A DNA stretch of 64,000 bases from Morinoia aosen. Lineage: Eukaryota; Arthropoda; Malacostraca; Amphipoda; Talitridae. Positions 48,301 to 57,892 of the stretch are shown here, one piece after another (the first letter of the stretch is position 1; every line of letters starts with the position of its first letter). A program made the translations under genes and the position numbers. A model generated the notes under the pieces. That model saw only the letters and a program-made list of their open reading frames with translations. It was not told the origin of the DNA and searched no databases. The stretch covers positions 22,889,038-22,953,037 of the forward strand of contig CM059577.1 in assembly GCA_030386875.1 (NCBI GenBank), given 5' to 3'.

Positions 48301-51172
48301 GCTTTGACATTCAAGTGACCAACCCATCTATAGTCATTGGTCATTCCGCTGGCGCTAATTATTGAATCGTGCCAGTAAGCTATTGAAGGTTGAAATGTAT
48401 GAATGTGCTGGAGCGTTCCTACTCACTTTTATTCTGATTTGGTGAGTTTGCCAATTATAGTTTTGTACGTTTTTTGTTCATAAATACCAAATATTTTAAA
48501 GAGGTATCCTGCAAAGTGTGCAGCAGGTGTGTAACTAGTTTAAAGATTGGCAGTAAACAAGTAAATAAACATGCCGGTGTATTTTCAAACATTCTGAGGG
48601 CCGTAGTGAAAATAAGTTTTAAAAACTGTTTATTTTACCGGTAACTTAAGCAGTACAGATGAGGTTTTGCTTGCTAGTCCTTTCAATTCCTGTAAAATAT
48701 TTTAACAGGATTTGAATGAAATATTATCGCGTAAAGGGGTTTGGAGTGCACGCTACTAACTAATTATTGCCAGTCGTAGTAGATCGAGTTACATCGAAAC
48801 AGCGCTTCATCGTGAGAACTGAATTCTAGAGATATCTTTTTTTCCATACTCACTCCATAGTTTTATTTTGCTGTGATAAGATTAACTGTACAAAAGAGTT
48901 GGGGTTAAGACAAAAGTTAATTTCTGTTTTCTTGGACTCAAAAAGCTCTTGTAATAAACAGCTTATTTATCAATAACATAATATCAATTTTTTTGTAATA
49001 AATACAAATATTTTTGTTTTACTGAGCTTCACCCAACAATGAGAGAAAGCTGAAAACTTTTGAACGATTCGTCCGGATTCCCAAAAAAGACAAAGTTGGA
49101 CAGTGCAGGAAAAGCACGAGTGCCGAGTAGTCAGAGACGGCATATAGATTCATGCATAATCAGTGCTGTGCTGGTCTCACTTTGTTCTAAGATGTTTTTA
49201 TTTTCCAGAACATTATGGTGAAGGTTATAGACTATAATGATTCATTACTATTGCAGGAGGAAGGGTAAAAATATTGAAGTCAAAGTTGTTTGCATTTTAT
49301 GCGATTTAATTTTGAGACTAATTTAGATAAGCACAATAATTTAACGAAGTGCAAGGAGATTAAAAACATTTTTTCAAAAAATAGGCTTCCTAAACAGGTT
49401 TGTAATTTGTTACTGCCAAACTTGGTAATAATGGAATAATAACAATGATATGGGTTCAAAATTGCTATTTTAAGTTCTGTAGTTAGCATGCTTATATTAT
49501 TTCAAACCTCAGCTGAATTCAATCATTGAAACGTTTAAGGAATTTACAATCATTTGCTTGCTATTAGGTAGCCTTATAAATTATCAAATGGCAATAACCT
49601 AACAACTAGGTTATTGATATTTCAATAATGTGTAAAGTTTTTAGTTAATCAAATAAACTATTCTTTATGAACAGATTTTGTAGTTTTCAAAGCTTAATAG
49701 GGGTTTGGAAAAAAGTGAACTTTTTTCATGTAATATCAAAAAATTTTTGAACTTTCTTTTAATTTGTTCCCTTCAATTCTGAAATTACACCCTGAGTCTA
49801 GTTAGTCATTAAATTGTCATCAATTTCACCAAAATTTACCCCTATTAGCAGTCAGTCCACCAAAAGAAAGAACGGTCAATGTTTAGTTTACCTTCGGCAG
49901 GGAAATTAAAGATGTCGTTGCTGATAATCACTAAATGAGCACATTTAAAAACCTTTTACAAGAATGACATTATGCTCGCTGATGCGTTATTTTCGAATTA
50001 TTTAACTTTGAAGTTGGCTGTCGCGCGCCATAGGAAGTGACCGCGCCAAGCGTAATTTAATTAATAATGGAAGCTAACCCCCTATTACAAACGTAAAGAG
50101 GTTGGGTCGTGAGGGTTCGCCACAGTTCTTTTAGTGAAAAGTATAAATAAAGCTTCTAACCCACCCGTTAGGGTGACGATCGCAATCTTGTTTACATCGG
50201 CACAAAGATGGCGGCGCCCATCATCTTCCAGTCGATGTAAACAAACGTCACTAGAAACCTTTATTATAATTTTCACTAAAAGAACTGTGGCTAACCTTCA
50301 CAACCCAACCTCTTTACGTTTGTAATAGGCGGGTTAACTACCCTTATTAACTAAATTACGGCGCCGGCGCCAACTTCAAAGTTCAATTATTCAAAAATAA
50401 CGCATCAGCAAGCATAATGTCATTCTTGTAAAAGTTTTTTAAATGTGCTCATTTAGTGATTGTCAGCAATGACATCTTTAATTTCCCTGCCGAAGGTAAA
50501 CTAAACATTGACCGAAAGAACTTTAACAAACTCTTAGTTTTATGCAGCTTGCATTTCAAAATAATGTTTGAAATAGAAATAAGGGTTTTAATTTCACACC
50601 CCTTAAAAAATCCGATCAGTGCTCAACGGCCGAGATAATTAAATGCATAATGCGACGATTTTGAAGGTCAAAGCTTTAAAAAATCCCACACCTGTCACAA
50701 ACATAAACCAATGAATTTTTTTCCCCGATGCCAACAGCTTAATTTCTCGCTATTTCTACCAACTACATGCGGTACGGTAACTAGTTTGACGCAAATCTTG
50801 CTAGAAAGATGACAAAATTAACCTCCTAACTAATACCTCCTCCTCCTCCGTTATTCTTTAAATAAATTAAAATACATAATTCATCAAAAGCTGCGCAGTA
50901 ACATAAATAGCTCAACTTAGGCAAATTTTCTTTCAATGCCTTCCGTATATCTAATATTCGTTCGCAATAATTCGTTTCCAAAAAGGAGGAGTAGGCTATC
51001 TGATTTCCGACGACAATTAGTCGAAGGACAGAAATGAATTACTCACATTGAAGTTTTTCTCGCAGTACGATTCACAGGCTTGATCACTTTCTAATTCCTG
51101 CGCAAAATTTCCAATCGGAAGTGCTCCGCAAATAAAGACGAAAACTAGAAATTGCATTGTCACAGACGCCAT
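30217..51172 (-). CDS. TMEM59: TMEM59-family membrane protein, eight coding exons, 337 aa
   Basis: Joins, in order of transcription, 51172-51047, 38434-38338, 36939-36845, 34856-34802, 32939-32779, 31554-31455, 30835-30600 and 30360-30217. Type I membrane protein: a signal peptide (1-24, likely cut after NFA) and four CxxxC motifs at C33/37, C49/53, C72/76 and C90/94, which match the four CxxxC motifs of vertebrate TMEM59. A single transmembrane segment lies at ~253-279 followed by basic residues, and the tail has the conserved PLPxK block. Vertebrate TMEM59 acts in Golgi/endosomal glycoprotein handling and ATG16L1-linked LC3 labelling. Here the aromatic residues of the ATG16L1 motif are absent and no NxS/T sequon usable for N-glycosylation is seen. 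All junctions are GT-AG and phase-consistent. Family call is firm; TMEM59 versus TMEM59L cannot be separated here. Confidence 0.92.
30600..30835 (-). CDS. TMEM59: TMEM59 exon 7 (residues 212-290, transmembrane helix)
   Basis: Ser-rich juxtamembrane stretch, then a Leu/Ala-rich transmembrane helix (from YTYLLHLLLLLAAVSLSLLA) followed by the stop-transfer-like RHQRRQ. Acceptor gtgcag, donor gtgagtc, phase 0. Confidence 0.92.
30990..31336 (-). mobile_element. Retroposon R1, copy 8 (TMEM59 intron 6)
   Basis: Same orientation as TMEM59. It carries the rc of the ggaggc 3' block, the catgaaacaagat block and the cagaggg/gggagc 5' block. Diverged; target duplication not clear. It fills more than half of the 619-bp intron. 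Confidence 0.75.
31455..31554 (-). CDS. TMEM59: TMEM59 exon 6 (residues 179-212)
   Basis: Acidic, Pro/Gln-rich luminal linker (VMVEISPVEGPEDE...), between gtgcag and gtcagt. Little conservation expected; phase 0 to 1 fits both neighbours. Confidence 0.85.
31868..32745. repeat. 26-bp minisatellite, ~34 copies, TMEM59 intron 5
   Basis: Unit ggccaccaccaagccaag plus tagaggca. The lower half is nearly pure; 32340-32560 mixes aagcctcatag and aagccaaaacg variants as blocks. Open frames of up to 237 codons (VVACLYLAWWW...) are repeat artefacts. Confidence 0.95.
32779..32939 (-). CDS. TMEM59: TMEM59 exon 5 (residues 125-178)
   Basis: Encodes LVRPVMQVRRVV and TYFMRDDNTIMAVESSPE, aligning to the vertebrate TFYLQADDGKI...SKPE segment. 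Donor gtgcgc, phase 0; a 26-bp minisatellite starts ~30 bp beyond it. Confidence 0.92.
32940..34801. other. TMEM59 intron 4
   Basis: AT-rich unique sequence. Nothing recognised. Intron 3 (34857-36844) is similar apart from the degenerate 65-bp repeat. Confidence 0.5.
34802..34856 (-). CDS. TMEM59: TMEM59 exon 4 (residues 107-125)
   Basis: Small 55-nt exon between cccccacag and gtgggt, encoding LLATSRPVAVDADGSVSA, phase 0 to 1. Low sequence conservation; supported by splice sites and phase continuity on both sides. Confidence 0.75.
35445..35690. repeat. Degenerate ~65-bp tandem repeat, TMEM59 intron 3
   Basis: About four diverged units of (ctctgcagcttgtcttgaag, attaaaataaaaatttacc). Unit boundaries uncertain. 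Confidence 0.5.
36845..36939 (-). CDS. TMEM59: TMEM59 exon 3 (residues 75-106)
   Basis: Acceptor gtgtgcag; completes S75, then CEEAYGINDPDFLTCDSGC with the third and fourth CxxxC pairs, in register with the vertebrate CTEAY...CHLGC block. Donor gtaagtg, phase 0. Confidence 0.93.
37615..38266. mobile_element. TTAA-flanked element T1 (TMEM59 intron 2)
   Basis: TIRs GGGGACCGTTTGG and CCAAACGGTCTCC; the flanks TTAA (37611-37614) and CTAA (38267-38270) fit a decayed TTAA duplication. No transposase. Internal ctacaattttaaagttacag recurs in T3. Confidence 0.75.
38338..38434 (-). CDS. TMEM59: TMEM59 exon 2 (residues 43-75)
   Basis: Acceptor aaacag, then PSAARSCGRGCRFF, which aligns to the family's CQRGC block, and AFCKG. 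Ends T/gtgagta, phase 1. A TTAA-flanked transposon ends only ~70 bp downstream of this donor. Confidence 0.92.
38632..38706 (-). mobile_element. Retroposon R1, fragment
   Basis: A ~75-bp diverged piece of the R1 5' region (ctaacttttagcttctgac, then acattttcccagtaattccc). TMEM59 intron 1. Confidence 0.5.
39388..39743 (-). mobile_element. Retroposon R1, copy 9 (TMEM59 intron 1)
   Basis: Near full-length copy on the - strand, ending at the cccctgaggggt 5' terminus. The flanks TATTTTTAATTCAAGA and TATTTTTTATTCAAAGA resemble a slightly diverged target duplication. Confidence 0.8.
40060..40470. repeat. Inner palindrome of FB-A
   Basis: Arms of ~150 bp: ttggtcagtaatcgattttc on the left and gaaaatccattactgaccaa on the right, with shared aaacaagttttcttctatgc / gcatagaagaaaacttgttc. 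The arms continue outward into the ctaaaagag block, so the segment has been duplicated within the foldback. Confidence 0.75.
40503..40659. mobile_element. Small MITE nested in FB-A
   Basis: TIRs accaaaaagtattagcagga and tcccgctaatatttttgggt, ~157 bp. It adjoins the TTAA insertion site of T2. Confidence 0.65.
40664..42133. mobile_element. TTAA-flanked element T2 (nested in FB-A)
   Basis: TIRs GGGAAGCATTTCC and GGAAATGCTTCCC; exact TTAA on both sides (40660-40663, 42134-42137). Inside are a ~210-bp direct duplication (40853-41066 and 41180-41382), an inverted block at 41553 and a palindrome at 41675-41950 around gctagagcaatgcggtttgt. No transposase frame. Confidence 0.85.
42591..43751. mobile_element. 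TTAA-flanked element T3
   Basis: TIRs GGACGCCGTCTGGG and CCCAGACGGTGTCC; flanks TTAA (42587-42590) and ATAA (43752-43755). AT-rich, non-coding, with several aactctg/agctctaaaag blocks like those in T1 and T2. Confidence 0.8.
43764..44438. mobile_element. Foldback element FB-B
   Basis: A 675-bp near-complete palindrome: ends GGTCAATGTGAAGTTTAATG and its reverse complement; exact 8-bp duplication GAGCAAAA (43756-43763, 44439-44446). The centre is GC-richer (aagatggcggcgcccatgg). No coding capacity. Confidence 0.92.
44447..44997. other. TMEM59 intron 1, unique segment
   Basis: AT-rich, nothing recognised between FB-B and the hAT element. Confidence 0.5.
45004..46640. mobile_element. Truncated hAT-like transposon
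   Basis: TIRs CAGGGTGCGTACAGGC and GCCTGTACGCACCCTG, flanked by TATATG on both sides (44998-45003, 46641-46646); hAT elements usually give 8 bp, so the duplication may have decayed. Sub-terminal blocks (aattccactactttttcatg) are repeated near both ends. Holds one long frame on the - strand. Confidence 0.82.
45256..46182 (-). CDS. hAT-like transposase C-terminal region, 308 aa
   Basis: An uninterrupted frame with the block LLVLSHGQASVEKGFSVSK (about residues 147-165), which resembles the hAT C-terminal dimerisation region (ILPHSNADVERxFS type). The last ~100 residues are Lys/Glu-rich and likely coiled coil. It lacks the BED zinc finger and the catalytic DDE core, so it cannot be an active transposase. 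It could be a deletion derivative, or a retained host-used fragment; the intact frame is the only hint of the latter. Met16 is an alternative start. Confidence 0.75.
   Translation of the reverse strand: MVFQQLVVARQRLSTMDSTASQTENNGGLLVAVIKKIVEKSPLKFGLARNMGWLVPSVFVDRTKREKTKSMLKNCLQLLSDAKRLPQGDIDEVMSQFSEFFDEAQRKISTFNSFQQDTDWLDVFWSSQLATSSLKKLWLVVKMLLVLSHGQASVEKGFSVSKQLMEVNMGENTIVAQRVVMDHIKHVGGISKVDISKKLLFSASQGRQRYQHYLDQKKEEAEKQKKGEKRKRELDEVENLKSKRKRMEESLQALVEDADSFARKAEDKNDLRLLAKSNALRKSAKDKQEQLKGLNAEINDKLNALANA
46647..49865. other. TMEM59 intron 1, unique segment
   Basis: AT-rich, with only R3 copy 1. No open frame of note. Confidence 0.5.
47885..47998 (-). repeat. Dispersed 3'-end repeat R3, copy 1
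   Basis: Read on the - strand, a ~115-bp block ends ...aaataaatgggttttctttc, resembling a LINE 3' UTR with an AATAAA-type signal and A/G-rich tail. Copies at 52511-52622 and 63608-63706. Confidence 0.6.
49874..50513. mobile_element. Foldback element FB-C
   Basis: A 640-bp palindrome of the same family as FB-B: ends GGTCAATGTTTAGTTTACC and its reverse complement; exact 8-bp duplication GAAAGAAC (49866-49873, 50514-50521). Arms share tgatgcgttattttcgaatt and gttgggtcgtgagggt with FB-B. Confidence 0.92.
51047..51172 (-). CDS. TMEM59: TMEM59 exon 1 (residues 1-42)
   Basis: ATG at 51172-51170, then a hydrophobic signal peptide (QFLVFVFICGALPIG) and the first CxxxC (QACESYC). Ends in phase 0 before gtgagt. 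An internal Met6 could also start translation; the first ATG was preferred because it gives a normal n-region. Confidence 0.88.
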
Positions 51173-52510
51173 CTTCGTTTCGCTATCAGCTGAATCTGAC
51201 TGGCACCCGAGGCAAGAGTGCCACCGATTGAACGGAGCTTAGCATCGTTACAGTACAAATATTAGCTACAAATATTCCGTTCTATGTTCAGATGATAGGC
51301 ATATGTATACAGTTTACTCCTCAACCCTAGGGGATATAAATAATTAGGCTTTACTAGCCCCTTTTTTATGTGAGAAGTATGAAAGAAATTGAATTTTTGC
51401 TATTTATAGGTATAATATCTGAGAAAATTGGTACTGTCCCTACACCAGAGAGGGTAATTCAAGAAACAAACAACAAACAAACAAACATCGGCATCTTTGG
51501 GATGCTTTATTTTCAATCAAGCCTGATACATATGATCTTAAGCATTGGTTTTTCAAACGTCTTATAACTAACCCTATATATAGGACACCATGACGGTTCC
51601 CCCGTAAAGCCGGTACCCATTTCCGACAACTGGGTTGAGTGGGGTATGGTGCTTGAGCTTTCCCTTATACCCAACGGGGAAAATCTCGGCTTGACTCGCC
51701 TGTCTTCACTTGGGCACAATTGCTTTTGTCTATTTGTTTACCGTCTTATGATCTTGCTTGAAATTTCTTGACTTGATTTGTACAATGGCCGTCCGCCATA
51801 CTACCTGGAAGTTGGTTACACACTGACGGTACCATTTCCTTAGGTAGGTATACTTTAACCATTGTGAATCCAAGAGAACTGATCATAACTGAGCTTCTGA
51901 ACTGTCACTTAGCCAGTTGTTAATGTACTGAAACTTCTTTCAATTTTCCCCCCATAAAGTATTCCTTCGGGTCCTGTCTACGACAGCGCACCCAGGTCAG
52001 CGGGGTGTCAACGAGGTCTTACTCTCAAGGTACTAATGAAAGATTGCTCTTAATTTTCGTGTAATAGTTATTCGAATTTGTTAATGCCCAGATTTGCATT
52101 ATTACAACATTGTTTTCTACTTTTCCAGCTCCTTCCGCGATCGGCCGGCGAATGTCCACTGGTCCGCCTCTTAAACCTGCCGCATAGAGTGTGCCAATCT
52201 TGTCCTCAGCTACAAGCCACTGTGTGGACCGGGAGAAGGGCCACGAGTGCTGCCGAACTAAGAAGCCTTCGGGCTGCTACCGTTTATTAACTGGCGTTGG
52301 TAAGCGTCTTATTTCATCGTTATTTTGTAGGTTTTAATTAAGCGTCGAAGTCGACCGGAGGGGCTGGGCGGCCCACTGCAACATGTGCTCCGCATTGTTC
52401 CCGCTCGGAGTTTATTGATTTATAAATAAATAAATCTTAGCAGTTGGAGCTAAACCAACGGATTTAAACAACCCCATTAAGTGTAACCTTCTGTAAAATA
52501 TTGGTAGCTT
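51173..52510. other. TMEM59 upstream region with GC-rich patch
   Basis: Immediately upstream of the TMEM59 start, then R2 copy 2 and a GC-rich stretch (52120-52410: cttttccag, gatcggccggcgaatgtcc, ending with aataaataaat). It could be an exon/3' end of another + strand gene or a retroposon; no frame is convincing. Confidence 0.35.
51621..51688 (+). repeat. Dispersed repeat R2, copy 2
   Basis: Matches 10870-10937 with few differences (ttccgacaactgggttgag ... tacccaacggggaaaatc). Located upstream of the TMEM59 start, in more GC-rich sequence. Confidence 0.6.
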
Positions 52511-52622
52511 GAAGAAGAAGAAACAAAGAAAGAAAAACAGTTTATTTCCAAAAAAAGTTGGCCCATGGGATACATGGCAACATATTGGCTTTTAAAAATT
52601 TCTTAATATAAGACGTCCTTAG
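52511..52622 (-). repeat. Dispersed 3'-end repeat R3, copy 2
   Basis: ctaaggacgtcttatattaa through ggaaataaactgtttttctt, with a ttcttcttctt tail at the low-coordinate end. Directly abuts the 26-bp minisatellite. Confidence 0.6.
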
Positions 52623-52882
52623 ACAAACGTACCATACGAGGTGTACCAATAGACAAACTATACCTGGTCTACTAATAGAAAAACTATACGTGGTCTACTA
52701 ATTGACAAACCATACGAGGCGTACTAATAGACAAGCCATACCAGGCGTACTAATAGACATATTATACGAGGTGTACTGACATATTATAGGAGGTGTTCTA
52801 ATAGACAAACCATACGAGGCGGCGTACTAATAGACAAACCATACGAGGCGTACTAATAGACAAACCATACGAGGTGTACTAA
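52622..52882. repeat. 26-bp minisatellite, left part
   Basis: About ten units of acaaaccatacgaggcgtac plus taatag, imperfect. The same units resume at 58550-58640 on the other side of a LINE. Confidence 0.88.
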
Positions 52883-53274
52883 TTTAAACAATTTAAACAA
52901 TTCATTTACCACAGGTGATACAGAGGTAGAATGTTTCTTAAGTCTAATACAATGGTCAAATTTGAGTATAGCTACCTGTTGGCCCGAATAAGTTCACTGA
53001 CTTTTAGGGCATCCTACCATTACATTATTCAATGGTGTACAATAATGTTTAACCTAATTCACTTAGCCTAGTTTCGCATTAGACTGATCAACAAGATAAT
53101 GAACTCGATTTTGATGTTTAATTTTACACAATATAGATCATTCGGACTATATATAACAGTATATTCGATAACGATTTAAGAGCAGACTGAAAATCAGCAA
53201 TATTACTCATGGCAAATTACATTATTAGGACCAGACATGTAGGAGGCAGGATTTGAATTAGTGATCTTACACGA

Positions 53275-55450
53275 CTAGTATTCTGATAAGAAGTGAGACT
53301 CAAGATTTCTTTTAAATACCTTGTAAGAATAACTTTCACGGATCTCCGCAGGTATTGAGTTCCAAGTTTTAGTTCCAACGAATAGTATACTGTTTTGCGA
53401 GAGGGCCTTTGAATAATAAGGAAGCATGAATTTATTTCTATTTCGCGTTAAATGGTCGTGATGACCAGTGTGCGCAGTTAATAATTGTTGTAGGCTATTG
53501 TCGCAATCATTAGTTAATGTTTCGTAATTGAAAGTGCAGATGGAGATTTTGTAGAGATCCGAGAGTTTAAGTATTTGTAAATTTTTGAATGAATCATTTG
53601 TGTGAGCATTATATTCTAGGTTCTTTACCGCTCTGATGGCTATTTTTTGCAGAGTAAAAATTATATTGGTTGTATTTTTATCAGTTCCATGCCATGCTTC
53701 TATTCCGTATTGCAAGTATGGTGAAATGAGCGTTCGATAAAGCATTAGTAAGGCTGTTTCAGGCAGGAAACTTTTAACTTTATTCAGGATTCCGATGGAT
53801 TTTGATAATTTAGAACTAATATGAGCGATGTGCTCTTTGAAGGTCAGATGTTTATCTATTATGATGCCCAGAACTTTACATGAGTTGGTTTCTTTGATTT
53901 CACTTTCGTCAATTTTAATGCATGGTAGAGATATATTTTTCTTGTATGAGAATATAATATAATTTGTTTTATCGATATTAAGGCTTATTTTATTAGCTTT
54001 GAGCCACAGTGAAACCATATGGAGTTCATTATTTATACTCTCCACAACCGTAGTGGGATTTTGGTTCGGAAGGACCGCAGAAAGCGTACTGTCATCGGCA
54101 AAAAGTATGAATTCAAAAAATGATGTAGATTTAATAATATCATTGATAAAAATCAGAAAAAGGAGAGGCCCAAGAACAGATCCTTGTGAAACTCCATGGC
54201 TAATTTTCTGTGGGTCCGATTTTGCGTCGTCAATGACAACGTATTGCTTCCAATTTGTTAGGTATGACCTGAACCAATCATGGGCAACCCCACGAATGCC
54301 ATAACGGTGTAGTTTCGAGAGTAATATGTTATGGTCCACACAATCGAATGCTTTTCGAAAGTCAAGAAATACGGAGAAGACAGTCTTTCCGTTATCTATT
54401 TAAGAATAATGGAATTGTAAATGATTTAATATTGCCTGTGTTGTTGATTTTTTACAGCGAAAGCCGTATGGTTTTTCATATAGAAATGATTTTTGTTCAA
54501 AATAAGAGTACACTTTTTTATTCACAATTTTCTCGAATACCTTGCTAATAATTGATAACATGGAGATAGGTCGATAATTGTTTACACAGGTTTTTTCACC
54601 ATTTTTAAAGATAGGGGTTACTCTAGCAACTTTCAGGGAGTTCGGGAAAGTGCCTAGTAAGAGAGACTGGTTAATAATATTGGATATCAACGGGGCTACA
54701 ATATCAGCAATAATTTTGAGTATTTTAGTTGGAAACGTTTGTAACCCACTCGATTTATTTTTCATGTTGTTTATGCACGCAATTACATCGGAGGAGTTTG
54801 TAGGCGTGAAGAAAAAGGAGTTGTGTTCAAGAATATGATCCATAAATTTCACGTGATCAGTAGGTTCACTTGGAATACCATTGGCTATAGTTTTCCCTAC
54901 GTTTACAAAGAAGTTGTTAAAGAGATTAGCAATTTCATTCTTCTCATGGTATTTTATATTATCTTGAATAATATATTCAATTTTCTTTTTATCGGCGTTA
55001 TTCGGTTTATAACAAGAGTTAAGGAGGCGCCAAGTTTTTTTAACGTCAGCTTTGAATTGAGTGAACATGAGGGCAAAGTAGCTCTTTTTTGACGTTCTTG
55101 TCTGGTTTGCACCTAGTTTCTGAATCGGTTATATGTTTCGCAAGATATTCGCCCTTCGCAAAGGAGGGCTAGGTACGCTTGATGTTTCTTTATATTTATC
55201 ACGATGTCTCTAGTAATCCTGGGCTTTTGTTTAGTTTTCGGAGTAACTGTACGAGGTAAAATTGGGCAACACTGATTGTTTGCGGTCATTATAGTTTCGG
55301 TCAACTTTACTACTGCTTCATCAATGCTCCTTGCATTATTGTTTTGTTGGGAGATGTGCAATGTAGGCATTGATTCTTCTAGAACGGTGCGCATTTGTTC
55401 TAAATTTGATTCGTTTATTTTACAATATGAGTAAGTTTCTGCCCGTGCTT
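53275..55450 (-). pseudogene. LINE ORF2: reverse transcriptase
   Basis: Order: linker, ARVTPIFKNG and NNYRPISML (finger region), LDFRKAFDCVDHN (motif A, catalytic Asp), GVSQGSVLGPLLF (motif B), FADDST (motif C; F in place of the more common Y/A), then a thumb-like tail ending in a stop at 53275. Frame breaks near 55090 and 54370. Joins in sense to the endonuclease part if T4 is left out. Confidence 0.88.
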
Positions 55451-55480
55451 TGGTGCAAGCAATATAGACATTTTTCTTAA

Positions 55481-57095
55481 GGGGATCATCCCAGTTTGAG
55501 ACCTTTTTTCGTCCGATTCGTTTGAAAATTGGCCAGTATATGTCTTTTGTGAAAGTAAACCTTTTTTACTCATGTCATTTTTTCGATTTAGGCCTTATTT
55601 TTTCTTTTTTTTACGAAAAATGTGTTTTTTGGTATATTTTTATTGATATTTCAGATTGGAACTCCTCCTTCAGTTTTGATGCTAGAACAAAAACAAAGAC
55701 AGTTTTAGAACCCTTGGAACATTTCTAACAAACTCAAGTTCGGGTTTTTGCAAATTCAAATTATTTCTATTTTTTCAAAAATTTTTGAAATTTCAAAAAT
55801 CAGCAACAATTTTTTTGGGCTTAGAGCTATATATTTCTTCAAAGAATTTGAATTTGAAAAAAACGAACTTGAGTTTGTTAGAATTGTTTCAAGGATTCTA
55901 AAACTGTCTTTGGATTTGTTCTAGCATCAAAACTCGAGGACAAGTTCCGTTTTGAATGTAAAAAAGTCAACTTTTCACTAGAGCCCAAAAACAAACTATG
56001 TCTATTGAATTTGAATATAATGAAAATTTTTTGTACATGAATGCAATTTCGATGATCTATTTCGATGTACGAACAATGAGCATCATTTTCCTTGTGAATT
56101 TCAAGTAAAGATCTAAGAAATATCGTAGTTATGAGTAAATAAAAATAATACATTATATTTCAGTAATCACCATGATGAGACTTTATCAATTTTTTCCGCC
56201 CGATTTGTTTGAAAATTGGCCAGTATATGTATTTCGTGAAAGGAAACTTTTTTTATTCGTGTCACTTTTTCGATTTATGCCTTAGTTTTTATTTTTTTTT
56301 GACGAAAAAAGAGTATTTCGGTATATTTTTTTGGATATTTCAAAACGAGACTCGTCATCGAGTTTTGATGCTAGAACAAAACCAAAACCAGTTTTAGAAT
56401 CCTTGAAACATTGCTAACAAACTCACGTTCGCTTTTTTTTAAATTCGAATTCTTTGAAGAAATATATAGCTCTAAACCCAAAAAAATTGTTACGGATTTT
56501 TTAAATTTCAAAATTTTTGGAAAAATAGAAAAAAATTGAATATGAAAAAAGCCGAACTTGAGTTTGTTAGAAATGTTCCAAGGATTCTAAAACTGTCTTT
56601 GGATTTGCTCTAGCGTCAAAACTCGAGGACGAGTCCCGTTTTGAATGTAAAAAATTTGCCCTCAAAATCGTCATTTTCGGTCCCCTTTTCACTCCCCTGG
56701 GGGGGGTTCTAGTGTCCGTAGGGCCATAAAATTTCATGGCATAATAACCCATCCCCTAAGGATCCTTTTTCAACATAAAAAAAATTGGGCCTAAAAATCG
56801 TCATTTTCGGTCCCCTTTTCACCCCCTGGGGGGAGGGTTCTGGTGTCCGTAGGGCCATAAAATTTCATGACATAATAACCCATCCCCTAAGGATCCTTTT
56901 TCAACATAAAAAAAATTGGGCCTCAAAATCAGCATTTTCGGTCCCCTTTTCACCCCCCTGGGGGGGGGGTTCTGGTGTCCGTAGGGCCATAAAATTTCAT
57001 GGCACAATAACCCATCCCCTAAGGATCCTTTTTCAACAAAAAAATTTTTCAGTGGGGGGAGCCGGTGGGGCCCAATTGGGCTCGGGATGATCTCC
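55481..57095. mobile_element. TTAA-flanked element T4, inserted in LINE ORF2
   Basis: TIRs GGGGATCATCCCAG and CTCGGGATGATCTCC with exact TTAA at both sides (55477-55480, 57096-57099). Contains inverted pairs around ttttgatgctagaacaaa and three tandem ~130-bp units (about 56651, 56782, 56912 to 57047) with ctcaaaatcgtcattttcgg and G-rich ctggggggg. No transposase. Confidence 0.88.
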
Positions 57096-57109
57096 TTAAT
57101 AAGAAAAAC

Positions 57110-57892
57110 TGAAAATGATCTGATAAGTCAGAAGTAATTATTCCGGAAAGAAAATCAGTTGGGTCTGTCATAAAGATATTGTCAAGCAGCGTAGCACATT
57201 CTGAGGTTATTCGTTTGGGCTTTGTGATGATCGGAAGGAAAGATTTAGATTGAAATGCATTTAGGAAATTAGAGATTGGCTCATAGCTTTCATGTTTCAG
57301 TAAATCATAGTTGAAGTCACCGCATATTATTATGTCATTGTAGAAGGACCTGTTGAACTGAGAAATAATGCGATTAAGTTCTTAAGGAAGGATATAGGAC
57401 CGGCTGTAGGAGGCCTATACACCGTTCCAAGCATAATTCGTTTGCCATCTCTAGACAGTTCTACTAATAATGATTCTATATGATCCTGATTCTGTGTTGC
57501 ACTTGCTATGATTCTCGAATCTATGTGCTTAGAAATGTATGTACTGATGCCCCCGCCTCGCTTGTTTTTTCGTAGCGAATGGTAACTATGATAATTTTCA
57601 AATTTAATCATGTCTTTGGTCGGTCATCTAGCCAGCTTTCGGTGAAGCTAATCAAATCTAGGTTATACTCAAGTTAAGTAATAGTGCATTGTATCTCTTC
57701 CGATTTTGGATAGAGTCACCTACAGTTCCAACACAGTAGCGAAAAATCCTGCCGAGTTATTCGTATAGATTCGTTGAATTTTAATATATTAGTATATCTG
57801 CAGTTTTCAGAGTCGTTTAGGTTTGGAAATATTCTGTTCAAATGATTGAGATCTGGGTCGATTTCATCTAATATATCAGCGTGATCAGTCAT
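57110..57892 (-). pseudogene. LINE ORF2: N-terminus and APE endonuclease
   Basis: Starts MTDHADILDEIDPDLNHL; then ISFTESWL, KRGGGISTYI, LGTVYRPP, CGDFNYDLL and LLDNIFM, ending SDLSDHFQ. These are the ordered motifs of apurinic-type LINE endonucleases, including the GDFN and SDH catalytic blocks. At least two frame breaks (near 57720 and 57640, and again near 57350). Cut at its 3' side by T4 at 57095. Confidence 0.85.

Noticed and set aside
52078-52290. 70-codon GC-rich frame after a ttttccag acceptor-like site
   Set aside because: No homology recognised; other frames are equally plausible and no donor or partner exon was found.
56785-57090. 101-codon frame in T4
   Set aside because: Comes from the three ~130-bp tandem units inside a non-coding element.
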